A program made the translations under genes and the position numbers. A DNA stretch of 64,000 bases from Mantamonas sphyraenae (Eukaryota > CRuMs > Mantamonadidae), in NCBI GenBank assembly GCA_026936335.1, contig JAPMXV010000010.1, positions 186,001-250,000 on the forward strand. The letters are read 5' to 3'. Under the pieces are notes generated by a model. It had not been told where the DNA came from and ran no database searches. It saw nothing but the letters and a program-made list of their open reading frames with translations. This document shows positions 13,637-24,413 of the stretch, in pieces (within the stretch, counting starts at the first letter, position 1; each line of letters starts with the position of its first letter).

Positions 13637-15007
13637 ATGAGTGCGAGTGCGAGTGCGGGTGGAGATCAGCATCCGCCAGAAGAACAACAAGAGACAGGCA
13701 GTCAGGGAGAGGGAGGAGGGGTGGTGGAGAGGGGAGGCAAACGGGAGTGGGGCAGCAGCGGCAGCAGCGGAAAGCCGGTGCGTGTTGTGTCGTGTTTCGA
13801 CTCCTTCAAAGGCTCGCTGTCATCGGAAGAGGCGGCAGAGGCGGTGGAAAGGGCGTTTGTGGCAGTGTATGGCTCGGATGCAGTGGTGCACACACAGATC
13901 AGCATGAGCGATGGGGGCGAGGGTTTCGTCAAGAGCCTGGAGGGCCCCTTGGCACTGAGTATGGTCAGCCTGGAGGTGACAGGCCCCAGGGGCACACCCA
14001 AACAGGCAGTTTACGGCGTCAACAAGGAACGAAGCCTGGCTGTGTTTGAGGTGGCCCAAGCCAGTGGCCTGGAATGGCTGACGGAGGAGGAGAAGGACCC
14101 GCGGGTGACCACAACGGCCGGCCTGGGCGAACAACTGGCACATGCACGTGACCAGGGCTACACAGAGTTTATCATTGGCCTGGGAGGCAGTGCAACCAAC
14201 GATGCGGCGTTGGGTGCCTTGCACAGGCTGGGCCTGCGTGTGAAACTCCGGAGCACGGGCCAGTGGCTGGCCCACGGCGACAACGACGTGTACGTGACCG
14301 GAAGCATGCTGGGAGACATCTGTGCATTGGAGGTGGTGGACACAGAGACGAAGGACAACGAGGAGGAGGAGGATGGTGACACACAGGCAGGGGACGGGTC
14401 TGTGGAGGACAAGCGTGTGTCGTTGGTGCCCGGGACGGCAGTGACCATTGCTTGCGACGTAAACAACCCGTTTACAGGACCCAACGGCGCGGTGGAAATC
14501 TATTCGCGTCAAAAGGGGGCCACGGAGGCAAGTGTGCGTGAGGAGTTGGAAGCAGGGATGCTGAATGTGCAGGAACTGCTCAGCAGGGACTACGGCGTGG
14601 ATCTGGGCGAACTGCCCGGTTCAGGAGCGGCAGGAGGAGCGGCAGGAGGGTTGCATGTGTTTCTAAAGGGCAATTTGGTGTCTGGGAGTGACATCATGGC
14701 ACGTGCCACGGGGTTGGAGGAGGCCATTGCCGGCGCAGACGTGGTGTTTACCGGGGAAGGGTCGTATGACCAGCAGACGGCAAGTGGGAAGGTGGTGAGT
14801 GCCGTGGAGCGACTGTGTGTGCGGTTTGGAGTGCCGATGGTGGTGGTGGCTGGGGTGTGCAAGCGGGAACTGGAAGAAGGGCAAGGTGAAGACGATGGGC
14901 GGGCAAAGACGGTGTTGGCCCTGGTCGACCACTTTGAGGTGGACAAGTGCATGGCAGAGGCCGGCGTGTGTGTGGAGGCAGTGGTTCGTGGATGGTTGGA
15001 ACAGTGA
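13637..15007 (+). CDS. Glycerate kinase, GlxK/bacterial type II family
   Basis: Phosphorylates D-glycerate with ATP, feeding carbon from glyoxylate, serine or photorespiratory routes into glycolysis. This family usually makes 2-phosphoglycerate. Family motifs in order: CFDSFKGSLSSEEAA near the N-terminus, SMSDGGEGF, the Gly-rich IIGLGGSATNDAALGAL, LPGSGAAGGAAGGL and FTGEGSYDQQTASGK. I chose the ATG at 13637, giving about 456 residues, because the upstream in-frame ATG at 13523 lies antisense inside BEACH exon 1. The first 50 residues are a hydrophilic Gly/Gln/Glu-rich extension that bacterial enzymes lack, and there is an acidic insert at about 14350-14400. The gene is intronless. GlxK-type enzymes are mainly bacterial, so an old transfer is possible. 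Phosphoglycerate mutase, acting at the same node, is at the far end of the window. Confidence 0.9.
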   Translation: MSASASAGGDQHPPEEQQETGSQGEGGGVVERGGKREWGSSGSSGKPVRVVSCFDSFKGSLSSEEAAEAVERAFVAVYGSDAVVHTQISMSDGGEGFVKSLEGPLALSMVSLEVTGPRGTPKQAVYGVNKERSLAVFEVAQASGLEWLTEEEKDPRVTTTAGLGEQLAHARDQGYTEFIIGLGGSATNDAALGALHRLGLRVKLRSTGQWLAHGDNDVYVTGSMLGDICALEVVDTETKDNEEEEDGDTQAGDGSVEDKRVSLVPGTAVTIACDVNNPFTGPNGAVEIYSRQKGATEASVREELEAGMLNVQELLSRDYGVDLGELPGSGAAGGAAGGLHVFLKGNLVSGSDIMARATGLEEAIAGADVVFTGEGSYDQQTASGKVVSAVERLCVRFGVPMVVVAGVCKRELEEGQGEDDGRAKTVLALVDHFEVDKCMAEAGVCVEAVVRGWLEQ

Positions 15008-15038
15008 TGTGTGTGGTGTGTGTTGTGTGGTGGGTGGG

Positions 15039-17804
15039 ATGGGGCGTTTGCCTAGCAAAGGCAATTCAGTTTCAGATTGGCCACCCCCCACACCCCCCAG
15101 CATACACATGGAAGTGATTTCGCCTAGGAGCACAGGCTCTTCGTTCTCGTCACTGTTGGACAGTAGCCTGGAGTTGGACGAGCGTTCGTCTGCGTCGAGC
15201 CGTGGCAGCAGCCAAGGGTGCGGCACGGAACACAGCCGGAGCTCGGGCAGCAGCCGGGGCAGTGACATGGAGGAGTTGCGTGAACACTTCAACTCGCCTC
15301 CTCCAATGCACACGCTGCGTGACGAAATGGACTCGTTGTTGGACAACGAACTGAACGAAACCGTTTCGGGCGGTGACAACGGCAACGAGGAGGAGGCCCA
15401 CACGGGCGTGGGGAACGGGCGAGGCAAAGTGCACATGGCACAGGATGGTATGGAAGTGGACATGGCGGACGAGGGCAAAGGCTCAGGGCCGCAGGGGGAA
15501 CCTGTGTCGAGCAATCCGCGTCCGCATGGCCCGTTGATCAGCAACGACTCGCTTCGCGAGGCAGCGCTCTTTCAAAAGGGCATGGGCAACACATGTTTCA
15601 TGCAGCGGCACTACTGGCAAGCAATCGATCACTTCCGCAACGCACTGCGACTGGTAAGTGGGGTGGAATGTGTGTGTGCATGGGTGGGTGACGCGTGTTG
15701 TCAGCAGCCGTTTCATTCTCGACAGCCGTTTCTCGTGCAGGCACGCCACACAAAGCTCACACCATACCGGGGGCTTCAGTGCAACAACATGCCAGAAGTC
15801 CACCTATCGTGGGCATCTGCGTTGCAGGCGCTCGCACGTCACACAGAGGCCGCCATGCGGTTTGCGCGTGCCGCCAAGCTGTTTCCTTGGTTGCTGCGCA
15901 ATGAAACGGTGCACTTCAACTGGGGCCTGTCCCTGCACCTGAGTGCACAGTACGCGGCGGCCATCGAGCACTTTGACACCACTGTCAAGCTGGATCCAAA
16001 GCACGCCGATGCCCACGTGGCATGGGGCAACGCCCTGCTCAAGCTGCACCGCGAGGGGGAAAACAACGTGGCCGAAGCCATCGATCACTACCAACAGGCA
16101 CTGCACATCAATCCACGCCTGACTCTGGCCAAGGTGAATCTGCAGATTGCCGAGCAACGACTCAAGAAGCGCAACCGGCAGCTCGGCATGGGCTCCTTTG
16201 TGCGCCGTCCGGCTGTCGCGGCGGTGCCTCGCCCGCCCACCAGCAATGGTGTCAGCAAGGCGAATGTGACTGTGAATGGCCACAACAGCAACAACGTCAC
16301 CATCCATGGCACCGAGAAAGTGTCTGCTGCGACCAAAGGGTTGCCTCAGACGCTGCAGTTGACATCATCATCCACGACGACGACGACATCGACAACGACA
16401 ACGACGGCAACCACGTTGAAATCGACGCCCCAGAAGCGATATGGAGGGGCTGGCAAGCGCACAGCAACACATCAGGCACAGAATGGGATGGAATTGGAAG
16501 CGATGGATGAACCACACCCGAGGGATGAGGAGGAAGACGAGGAGGAAGACGAGGATGAGGAGGAGGATGAGGATGAGGAGGAGGAGGAGGAGGAGGAGGG
16601 ACACGAGGCAAGGGCGAAGAAGGGTTCGGCGGCAGACGTGGACAATGAGGCACCGCACATGGTGAATGTGATGCGTATGTCTCATGACGACGATGCGTCG
16701 TCGATGTCATCGCATGGATCGACAGGGTCGTCGCCGCTGCAAAGCCTGGCCAACATTGCATCTGCGGTGAGCGAATCAGGCATGAGCATGGCTGAAATGG
16801 AATCGTTCCGTGTGGAATCGCCTCAGATGGGCGGGGGCGATGCACACAGTGTGGAGGTGGAGGGTGGATCGACAATAAGTGCCACCAGCACAACCAACAG
16901 TGGAAGCAGGAGATCTCTGGTCAAGGCAAACGATGCACAGCAGGCGGGCAGCAGCAACACACACTCCACAACCACCATCAGCACACCGCGCCTGGACAAG
17001 AGTCTGGGACGACGCGGGGTGTCGTCTTCGCCCGCACCACATCCACAGGGACAGCATGGGACGCATGCTGGGGCTGGGGCTGGGGCTGGGGCTGGTTCGG
17101 CTGGCAATGGCAAACCCAAACCTGTGTTTCGATGGCAGGGCTCGTCTTCGTCGCTGCTGTCAATGGGCTCGGGAACAAGCAGCTCGGAAGACACCACGAC
17201 CACCGAGGCCAAGGTGGCAGAGATGATTGCTTCGCCCGTGGTCAATGTCAACGCACCGCTGTTTGGGCTGTTTTCGCCACGCAGGGCCATGCGCGATTGG
17301 ACCTTCAAGGCCAAATGGCACACACAGGACGTGTGGCGCAAGATGACCGTGCCTTCACACACCTCGTACCCGGAATTCATCGTCTACCTGCGCAAGCGCT
17401 TCCGCAAACACATCGAACGTGCACAGGCGTGCAGTTTGGAGGCACCGTTGCAACTGTTGTACACGGACGGTGATGACCAGGTGGAGATCCTTGACGACGA
17501 AGATCTCACAAACGCCTTTTCGGGCTTCTCCTTCCTCAGTGGGCTCACACGCAGCAGCAGCAGCAGCGGCGCCAGCAACAATGGCGGAGAAACAAGCCCT
17601 GCCAGTGCTGCCTCTGTGTCATCGAGCGACACGGGAAGTCCCAGGGTGCAGGGGATGCTGCGACTCACCGTCTCCATCGACACCGACGCCCTGGCCGATG
17701 CACAGCAGCGCACAGACGACCTCAAGCGCTCACGGACCACCGAAGACGGCGACGAATTCAGCGAAACGTCGTCCATGGCATCCAGCAAACGGCAAAGGGT
17801 GTGA
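15039..17804 (+). CDS. TPR-repeat protein with C-terminal PB1 domain
   Basis: Starts 31 bp after the glycerate kinase stop; ATG 15039 is chosen, but ATG 15108 is equally possible. A Ser-rich, acidic N-terminus precedes TPR repeats (about 15550-16180), with the typical helical spacing in FQKGMGNTCFMQRHYWQAI and DPKHADAHVAWGNALL. One intron begins at GTAAGT 15654. Acceptors before 15726, 15741 and 15780 all keep frame; the last (15654-15779) gives the most TPR-like join. A Thr-rich run and a Glu/Asp tract (16520-16610) follow. The C-terminal PB1 domain (about 17300-17530) starts with a Lys-bearing strand (FKAKW) and has an OPCA-like acidic motif YTDGDDQVEILDDEDL. About 879 residues. TPR plus PB1 recalls plant Phox proteins and p67phox/NoxR organisers, so a scaffold role through PB1 pairing is likely. 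The exact orthologue is not clear. Confidence 0.75.
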   Translation: MGRLPSKGNSVSDWPPPTPPSIHMEVISPRSTGSSFSSLLDSSLELDERSSASSRGSSQGCGTEHSRSSGSSRGSDMEELREHFNSPPPMHTLRDEMDSLLDNELNETVSGGDNGNEEEAHTGVGNGRGKVHMAQDGMEVDMADEGKGSGPQGEPVSSNPRPHGPLISNDSLREAALFQKGMGNTCFMQRHYWQAIDHFRNALRLVSGVECVCAWVGDACCQQPFHSRQPFLVQARHTKLTPYRGLQCNNMPEVHLSWASALQALARHTEAAMRFARAAKLFPWLLRNETVHFNWGLSLHLSAQYAAAIEHFDTTVKLDPKHADAHVAWGNALLKLHREGENNVAEAIDHYQQALHINPRLTLAKVNLQIAEQRLKKRNRQLGMGSFVRRPAVAAVPRPPTSNGVSKANVTVNGHNSNNVTIHGTEKVSAATKGLPQTLQLTSSSTTTTTSTTTTTATTLKSTPQKRYGGAGKRTATHQAQNGMELEAMDEPHPRDEEEDEEEDEDEEEDEDEEEEEEEEGHEARAKKGSAADVDNEAPHMVNVMRMSHDDDASSMSSHGSTGSSPLQSLANIASAVSESGMSMAEMESFRVESPQMGGGDAHSVEVEGGSTISATSTTNSGSRRSLVKANDAQQAGSSNTHSTTTISTPRLDKSLGRRGVSSSPAPHPQGQHGTHAGAGAGAGAGSAGNGKPKPVFRWQGSSSSLLSMGSGTSSSEDTTTTEAKVAEMIASPVVNVNAPLFGLFSPRRAMRDWTFKAKWHTQDVWRKMTVPSHTSYPEFIVYLRKRFRKHIERAQACSLEAPLQLLYTDGDDQVEILDDEDLTNAFSGFSFLSGLTRSSSSSGASNNGGETSPASAASVSSSDTGSPRVQGMLRLTVSIDTDALADAQQRTDDLKRSRTTEDGDEFSETSSMASSKRQRV

Positions 17805-17835
17805 GGTGCGAGGGTCGGGGCAAAAGAAAACAAAA

Positions 17836-19044
17836 ATGGATTCGGACGAAGAATATGCCCGGCGTCTGCAGGAGCAGTACGACGCAGAGGCACACGGAGG
17901 GGGAGGGAGCAACAACAGCAATGGAAGCTCCACACCCAATGGCAATGTGTATGTGGCCTCTAGTGTGCCCCAGGTTGGCGTGGCAAGCTACGCGCCTTCG
18001 GAAACCACGGGTCTTTCCGTTTACGAGGCACCCAAGGGCGGCACCATGGTCGACGTCGTGCCTTACTATCCGCAAGCAGCCGCCTATGGCTCTGCCCCAT
18101 CCACAGGTGTGTGCCTTCCCATCTCCTGCCATCCATCCCACTCTCTCCTGGGGTCTTTCCGCGTCACTCACACACACACACACAACACTCTTTCTCCCAC
18201 TCCCATCACCCGCAGGCCAACCCGTGCAAGGCACAGGGCAGCCGATCCCCTCATATGCCACGGGTAGTGCAATGGGAGGCTCTCCCGGCCTGTCTGGATC
18301 AGGCGGCGACACGTCGTACGGTGCGTTTCCCGAAACCGGCGGAATTGCCTCGCGATCATTCCCACCGGACGGCCGAGGTCGGCTCCTCAGGACGCTGCTG
18401 ACACGGTCACACACACACACACCTGGCGTGCGACCGCACACTCTGTCCCCCTCCACACGTTGTGGTTTCCATGCATCATTACAGCTCCGACTCCACACTC
18501 CCTGTCACAGCAGCAAGCAGAGGCCCGTTTCTGGCAGAGCGTGGGCGGCCCACCTCGCGCAGGCGCCTCTGCCGGTCAGATGCACACGCAGGGCAACATT
18601 CACATGTACGCACCCCACCGCGGCGGACTTCCTGCAAACACAGTGTATGTCGACGACACACTGGTGCACCAAATCCGAGCCCGGCGGCGTAGTTTGCAGG
18701 TGCGCATCCTCTGTTCGTTGGGCATCCTCCTCAACCTGTTTACTCTCTTCCTGGGCGATCTCATCCTCGGCTCACTCGGCGTAGCCATGTCTCTGGTGGG
18801 CTACTACGGCGCCAAGCGATACGACAGACGCACCACTGCCGCCTACGTCATCTGGCTCGTCGTGGAGGCCATCCTGCGAGCCATGATCTTTCTCAGCGGC
18901 ACAGGCAACGTCATCCTCGCCCTCTGCCTCTTTCTTCTTCAACTGTACATTGCCTACTTTGTTCTCTCCTTCCTGCGTCTCCTCCCGGTCCCAGGCATGG
19001 TCCAAGTCGACGCCGACGACGTCGAACGTCGCCTCCCCGTGTGA
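17836..19044 (+). CDS. Small multi-span membrane protein, family not recognised
   Basis: Three exons fit with phase: 17836-18106, 18216-18320 and 18485-19044, joined by GTGTGT...CGCAG and GTGCGT...TTACAG introns, giving 311 residues. The N-terminal 200 residues are hydrophilic, rich in Gly, Ser, Pro and Gln, and begin with an acidic helix (MDSDEEYARRLQEQYDAEA). The C-terminal third has about four hydrophobic segments (ILCSLGILLNLFTLFLGDLI; LGVAMSLVGYYGA; YVIWLVVEAILRAMIFL; VILALCLFLLQLYIAYFVLS) and ends in a short acidic tail. The cytosolic proline-rich tail with a compact membrane bundle resembles small endomembrane or tetraspan-like proteins, but I do not recognise a family. The stop is 51 bp from the USP48 stop on the other strand. 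Confidence 0.7.
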
Positions 19045-19095
19045 AGTGATCCCCAATCAATCTCGTTTCCCGAAACCCTCCTGTCGCTCTTGTTG

Positions 19096-22000
19096 TCATC
19101 CGCCATCGCGACTAGGCACCACACGCAGCAACCCGCTGCCCTTGAATCCTTCCTCTTCCTGGTGCTGAGGCATGAAAAAGTCCTGCGTCACCTTGTCCGC
19201 ATTGACACGCACTTCAATCAACGCCCCCGGTGCCACCTCGCACTCTCCCAAAGTGCTGCGGTCGTTCTCCAGCTGCTTGCCGTTGTGGTACAGCTCCTGT
19301 GCAAACGGCTCCAGGTCCAGTCCCTCGTACACCTTGTACTTCAGCGTCTGCACACTGTCCGTGGATGCCACCACCACCTCGATGCCTCCTCCCGGACGTG
19401 CTGAGCGTCTCAAAGCGACGTCTTCCACCTGCGTTTACGTCACTTGTGCTGCTGCTGCTGCTGCCTCCTCCGCCGCCCTCGTCGCCGCTTCCGCTGCCTG
19501 TCCCGTCTGTTCCTCCTCCGCCACTTGGTGTGGCGATGGCAAACTTGATATCGTCTGTAATCTGTACCACGCTGATGCGTGCCTGTTCGTACTGGAATTG
19601 GCTGCGTTCCTCAGCCTTGCGGTGTGCGTCCATGCACTCCTGGCACGGCATCACAAGCTCCGCGTCGCCCTGCTCGCTCGCATACACCTTCAAATCAGGA
19701 CCTCCACCAAACCGTGCCTTCAACAGACTCCACTCCACGTTGGTCACACATGTGTAGTCCTCGTGTGCAGGGCGTCCCACCGTGCTATGCCCGTGCTCCA
19801 CCGCAAACAGCGTCTTGCCGTGCTGGCACACCAGACCCGAATTGTCGATCTTTCCCGGATGCTCCATGGTCACACTGCGCAGATACCTGCGCCACTCTGC
19901 CAGCCAGTTGGAGCTCACCGCATACAAGTCGCCCTTGTGACCCAGCATGTGCACCTTTGTCACCGCACCCATCTCGCGAAACCTTGCTCGCTCATCCTCC
20001 TCCTCTGCATCTTGCCCGCTGCCGCCTTCCTTTGCCCTCTCCGTCTGCTCCACGTCCATCGCATCCTCTTCGTTCTCTTCGCTGCTCTGACTGTTTGCCA
20101 CACGCTCGACGTGGTCCCGTCGTCCTCCAGAGCCTCGATGCGCACCTCCTGCTCCCGCTCTTCCGGAAAGTACAGCTGGTTCGTTGGCCTGCGTGCGTAC
20201 AGCGACGCCAGCTCTTTGCGCTGACGCTTGCGGCGCTCCACACGCGCGTTCTTAAACTCCTGCTCCTGCTTCTTCTCGCGGCTGCACACGGGACACTCGG
20301 GCGACAACCCCACCTCAAACTCGTTGCCCTCTGGGTACAGTGCACGGAAGAAGCGCCACGCATCTTCGTGCACCACTATCCTGCGTCGTGGCAGGATGTC
20401 CAGGTTGCCGTGCGGACATGTGATCTGCGCGTTGATGTCCAGCGTCGCCTGCTTCGTACGCTTCTTCCACACCTCCAACCACTTCCACGACATCCAGAAC
20501 GAGCGTTCCCCCTCGTGTGCGGGTCGTTTCATCAGCGCATTGCCTCGTGCCACCTGTGCCACCAGCGACGTCTTGTTGTCAAACTCCTCCTTGAGTTCCT
20601 CCACGCACGCCACACACATGCTCTCTCGTCCCAGCACCGGTCCCCCTCCCTCCACAGACCCATGCATCTCCACAAGCTCTTTCCAGCTTCGCACGCTTAT
20701 CCGCTTCATGCTCTTCACCTTGCGCGGGTCACACTTGCCATGTGTACACACGAGGTCCTGGTTGTCCACGGGTCCAAGCGAGTCCTCCCCACGCACCCAC
20801 GCACGCAGCCAGTTCACGCTGATCCAGCGAAAGTCCTCCTCCTCCCCAATCTCTTCCTCCTCCATGTGCGACCACACCTTGCTATGGTCTTCCACACGCT
20901 TCGCAATCTTTGCCTCGGCTGCCTTGTATCGCTCATCGTAGTCCTTGATCTCGCTGAGAAACGCCTCGTTCTCCGCAGCCACACTCTCGTACAGGTAGCT
21001 TGGCATCCCTGTGCTTTCCACCGTCACCTCCTGCGACCCAGACGCCTCCATCTGCGCAATCGCCTGTTCCACAAGCTTCTCCACAGCAATCACCTCTCCA
21101 CGCTGTCTGTAGATCAACATGTACGCATTCTTGGGTGACAACAGCCCTGCAGGCATGTCTTCCACCTGCTCTTGCTCCTGCATCATTTCCTCCTGCAGCC
21201 GTTTTGCCATGGTGGCGTCGTCCTCCTCCATCTCATCGTCCCCACCGTCGCCATCGCCGTCCGATACGGATGCAGATGATGATGATGATGATGAAGATGA
21301 TGACGATGACGTGTCCGTCGATGTCACGTCTGTGCGTTGTCGCTTGTGATCCTGCCCAACACGCTCCACTTGAATCTCGTCATCCCCTCCCTCTTCGCTG
21401 TCGGCGTACACAGATTCCACAATAATCCCGTCACTGTCACCATCCTCCAGGTATTCCGTGATGGGATCTTCCTCGTCCTCAGCGTCCAGGGGACGCTTTC
21501 TCTGCATCCTCTCTTCGTCGTGGTCGTCATTGTGGTCCTCGCCCGTCTTGGATTGTGCCTTCTTCCCTCCTTTCTTTCCCTTGCCTCTCTTGTTGGCGTT
21601 GGCCTTCTTGGAGCGCTTGCCCGTGTCGCCCACATGGTCAAACAGTTCCTGTGTGCTGATGCGATTCGCCTCGGTGTCGTTGAATTCCCACCACGATTGC
21701 GTCTCGTCGTCGTAGACGTAGCACACGTAGTGGCCTCCGTATGCTGATGAGCCCAGGTGGACCAGAATCGCACTCAGCTCGTACGTCAGCTCGTCGTCCA
21801 CGTGCTCCTTTGCGTTGACACTCTTGCCAAACGCACTCATGTCCAGCACGGGAGGAAACACCACCGCGTCGTTCAGTTTGCGCTTGCTCAATGTCTTCAT
21901 ATGAAACACAAAACGCATCAGTTGGATGTTCAGGACGCGCGGCAGCTTGGTCACCGCCACGCGCCGTTTTGCGTCGCGTTTGCACCCGCATGTCGAGCAA

Positions 22001-23247
22001 TGGTACTGATCGTCTCCCTCCAGCTTCTCGGGCGCAAAGTATGCCTTGAGACATTGTTCCAACGACGATTTGCCTTTGATCTGCAGCTCCAATTCGTAGA
22101 AACTGCTGCCGACACGTGAGCAACCCTTGCAATGGCTGCACTCGGTGTGGTACTCCATGCGGCCTTGGAACAGCCGCTGCACCAATGTACGCACGCTCTC
22201 CTCCGCCCCAGAGTCCAGTGTTTCCTCCAGGTAAGACATGAGCAGCTTGTTGAACCTGATTTTTCACACAAGGGGGGAAGCCCACGGTAGCCATTGGGGT
22301 CAGCGTACGACACACACACACACACATTCCAGTTTCCCATTCATCGCACGGAAATGGCAACAACTCACTCTTGGGCATCCTGCTGCACTCCCGTGTTGAT
22401 TTCCAGACAGGCTGCGAAACCTGTCGGGCGCACAAAGGAGCGGTTGCCCAAATGCAGCTGAGCAAACAGCAGTTGCAACTGGTAGATGATCGAATGCTCC
22501 TTGTCCTCCTCACCACTTGCGTCAAACGCATAGATGCCACGTCGAAAGGGCACGTTGATGAACAGCGACTGCACAAGGCTGTTCATCCAGCAGGTGGCGC
22601 CCAAATTCACAAGTCCCGCGCGGGTGCCCAAAGGACGAGCCCGTGCGTCGCGGAAGTGCACCTTAGGATGCATACCCAGTTCTCGCAGCAGTCCCGGTTC
22701 GGCAGAAAACACACCCGTCAGTTTCTTGGGCCGCAGGTGCGCCAGGCAGTTTGGGTTTGATTTGCAGTTCTTCTTGCCTGCTGCTCGTTGTTGTCGTTGT
22801 TGTCCACGGACACAAACCACACACACACGCACGCGCATGATAAACACAGGCCACGTGGATGGATTGCACGCACGTGCCATTGCAACAGTACCGTGCAAGG
22901 CGTCCGGATGTGACGACGGTGCGCACCAGAGTGTGTCAGTGATGCTTGCTCCAGCAAACCGGAAACCCGCACCTTCCGGACTCGCTGGACGTGCGCTCAT
23001 GGCACCCTCTCCGTCCCACAACCCTGTCTCTGGTCACACCACGCGCAGGCAAAGGAAGGGACAGGCGTGCGAGGTGTGGGAACGTACATTGGGTGCTGTT
23101 GGCGCCGTGAAACTCGTTGTCGGCGTGGTAGGCAACAGCGAGGACATCCTCGGTGATGTCCTCCGCCTCTGCAACCACGTCCCGCACATGGGCCGATTCC
23201 TTGCCAAGCCACGTCTTTCGCTGGGGCACAATACGTTTGCGGCCCAT
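19096..23247 (-). CDS. Ubiquitin-specific protease, USP48/UBP26-like
   Basis: A cysteine protease that removes ubiquitin. Exons 23247-23088, 22777-22369 and 22255 onward join in phase (GTACGT...CAG; GTGAGT...TCAG). The catalytic Cys is in GLVNLGATCWMNSLVQSL, a second USP box is GVQQDAQEFNKLLMSYLEE, two CxxC pairs form the zinc ribbon of the fingers (CSHC, CSTCGC), and the His box is YGGHYVCYVY. Three DUSP-type domains follow, with W-x3-W cores such as ISVNWLRAWVRG, MSWKWLEVWKK and SSNWLAEWRRYL. The end is a ubiquitin-like domain. USP, DUSPs and a terminal UBL in this order are diagnostic of USP48, which is 1,035 residues in humans; here about 1,240. The frame breaks near 20112, with no GT donor nearby, and again at 19430-19520, in a Gly/Ser tract. 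Confidence 0.88.
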
Positions 23248-23342
23248 GGCTTTCCGGGTTAAATGGGTGGATGGAGCTGCGCAAAGATGTTGGGAAACGT
23301 TGCGTTCTTCTTCTGGCCATTCTGGGGCGTCTCATCACTCCC

Positions 23343-24382
23343 TCACTGCATTTGAAGACCGCAATTGACACATCGAACGATGTCCATGAGCTTGTCGAGT
23401 GGATAGGCGCGATGCAAGCTGGCCTTGGCATGGCAACACACACATTGGGCCTTGTCTTCGCGTCCCAGCACCGCCAGGGTCTGTGTGCACCTGTGTACGG
23501 GATGCCTGTTGCTGCACGTGTGCGCCAGACTGACTCCTTCGCCACACACCGCACATTCGTCGCGGGTGGGCATCTTGGTGCGTCCCAGCTGCATCGAGTT
23601 TGCGGCGTCGCTCAGCCGCGAATTTTCCCTGTTGGGCCGTCCCTCGCCTGTGTGCAGCGCGTACGCCTTCTTGACCAAGTCCATACAGGCTCGCAATACC
23701 TCATGGTCTCCATCTTCGTCCTCCAGCTGCTCGCCTCGGTCGCCAGTGCCTGCCACAAGCAGCTTGGCACTCGCAAACGACAGCAGCCAATCGCTGAGCA
23801 GGTGTGCTGCTGCAACGCTCTCCTCCAGCACGCTTTCGTTCACAGCCTTTTGCTCCTCCCATTCACGCACCGCCTCTGCATATCGCTCCTCCTTGCTCTT
23901 GGAAGCGGATCCGGTTTGTGTTCCCCTTCCGCTTCCACGCTGCTGTTGTTGCTGTGAAGGCTGTGCTTGCTGTTGCTGCCGCTTGCCGTTGCTTTGGGTT
24001 GCCTTGCTGCTTCCTTCGCTGCTGCCCTCACTGTTGGATTCCACCTCCATGGCACCGTCCTCTTCGCTTGCCTCCTCGCCACCCGCTGCTGCTGCTGCTG
24101 CCTCGTCTGCCGCCGCTGCCTTTGCTGCCGCCTCCATGGTGGGCTTGTTCGATGCGTGCACCTCCATCCGTGCGCGGTGCTCCTCCACAAACTCCACCAC
24201 CTGTTCCAGCGCCGTCTGATACGTCCAGCGACGGATAAAGAGGCAGTTGCGTCGCAGGGCTCGTTGCACTCGCTCAATGCTTGCGTCCAACTCCTTTTGC
24301 CTCACCGAACGCTGCCCAAACATGGCGCGCTGTTCCTCGATGTCCATGCCACCCGCCTCGTCGTCATTTCCGCTGCTGGATG

Positions 24383-24413
<31 letters not shown>

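Noticed and set aside
19430-19520. An intron (GTGGCG...ACGCAG) before the USP48-like terminal UBL
   Set aside because: Possible by frame, but the donor is weak and the sequence is a Gly/Ser repeat where indels are common; not asserted.
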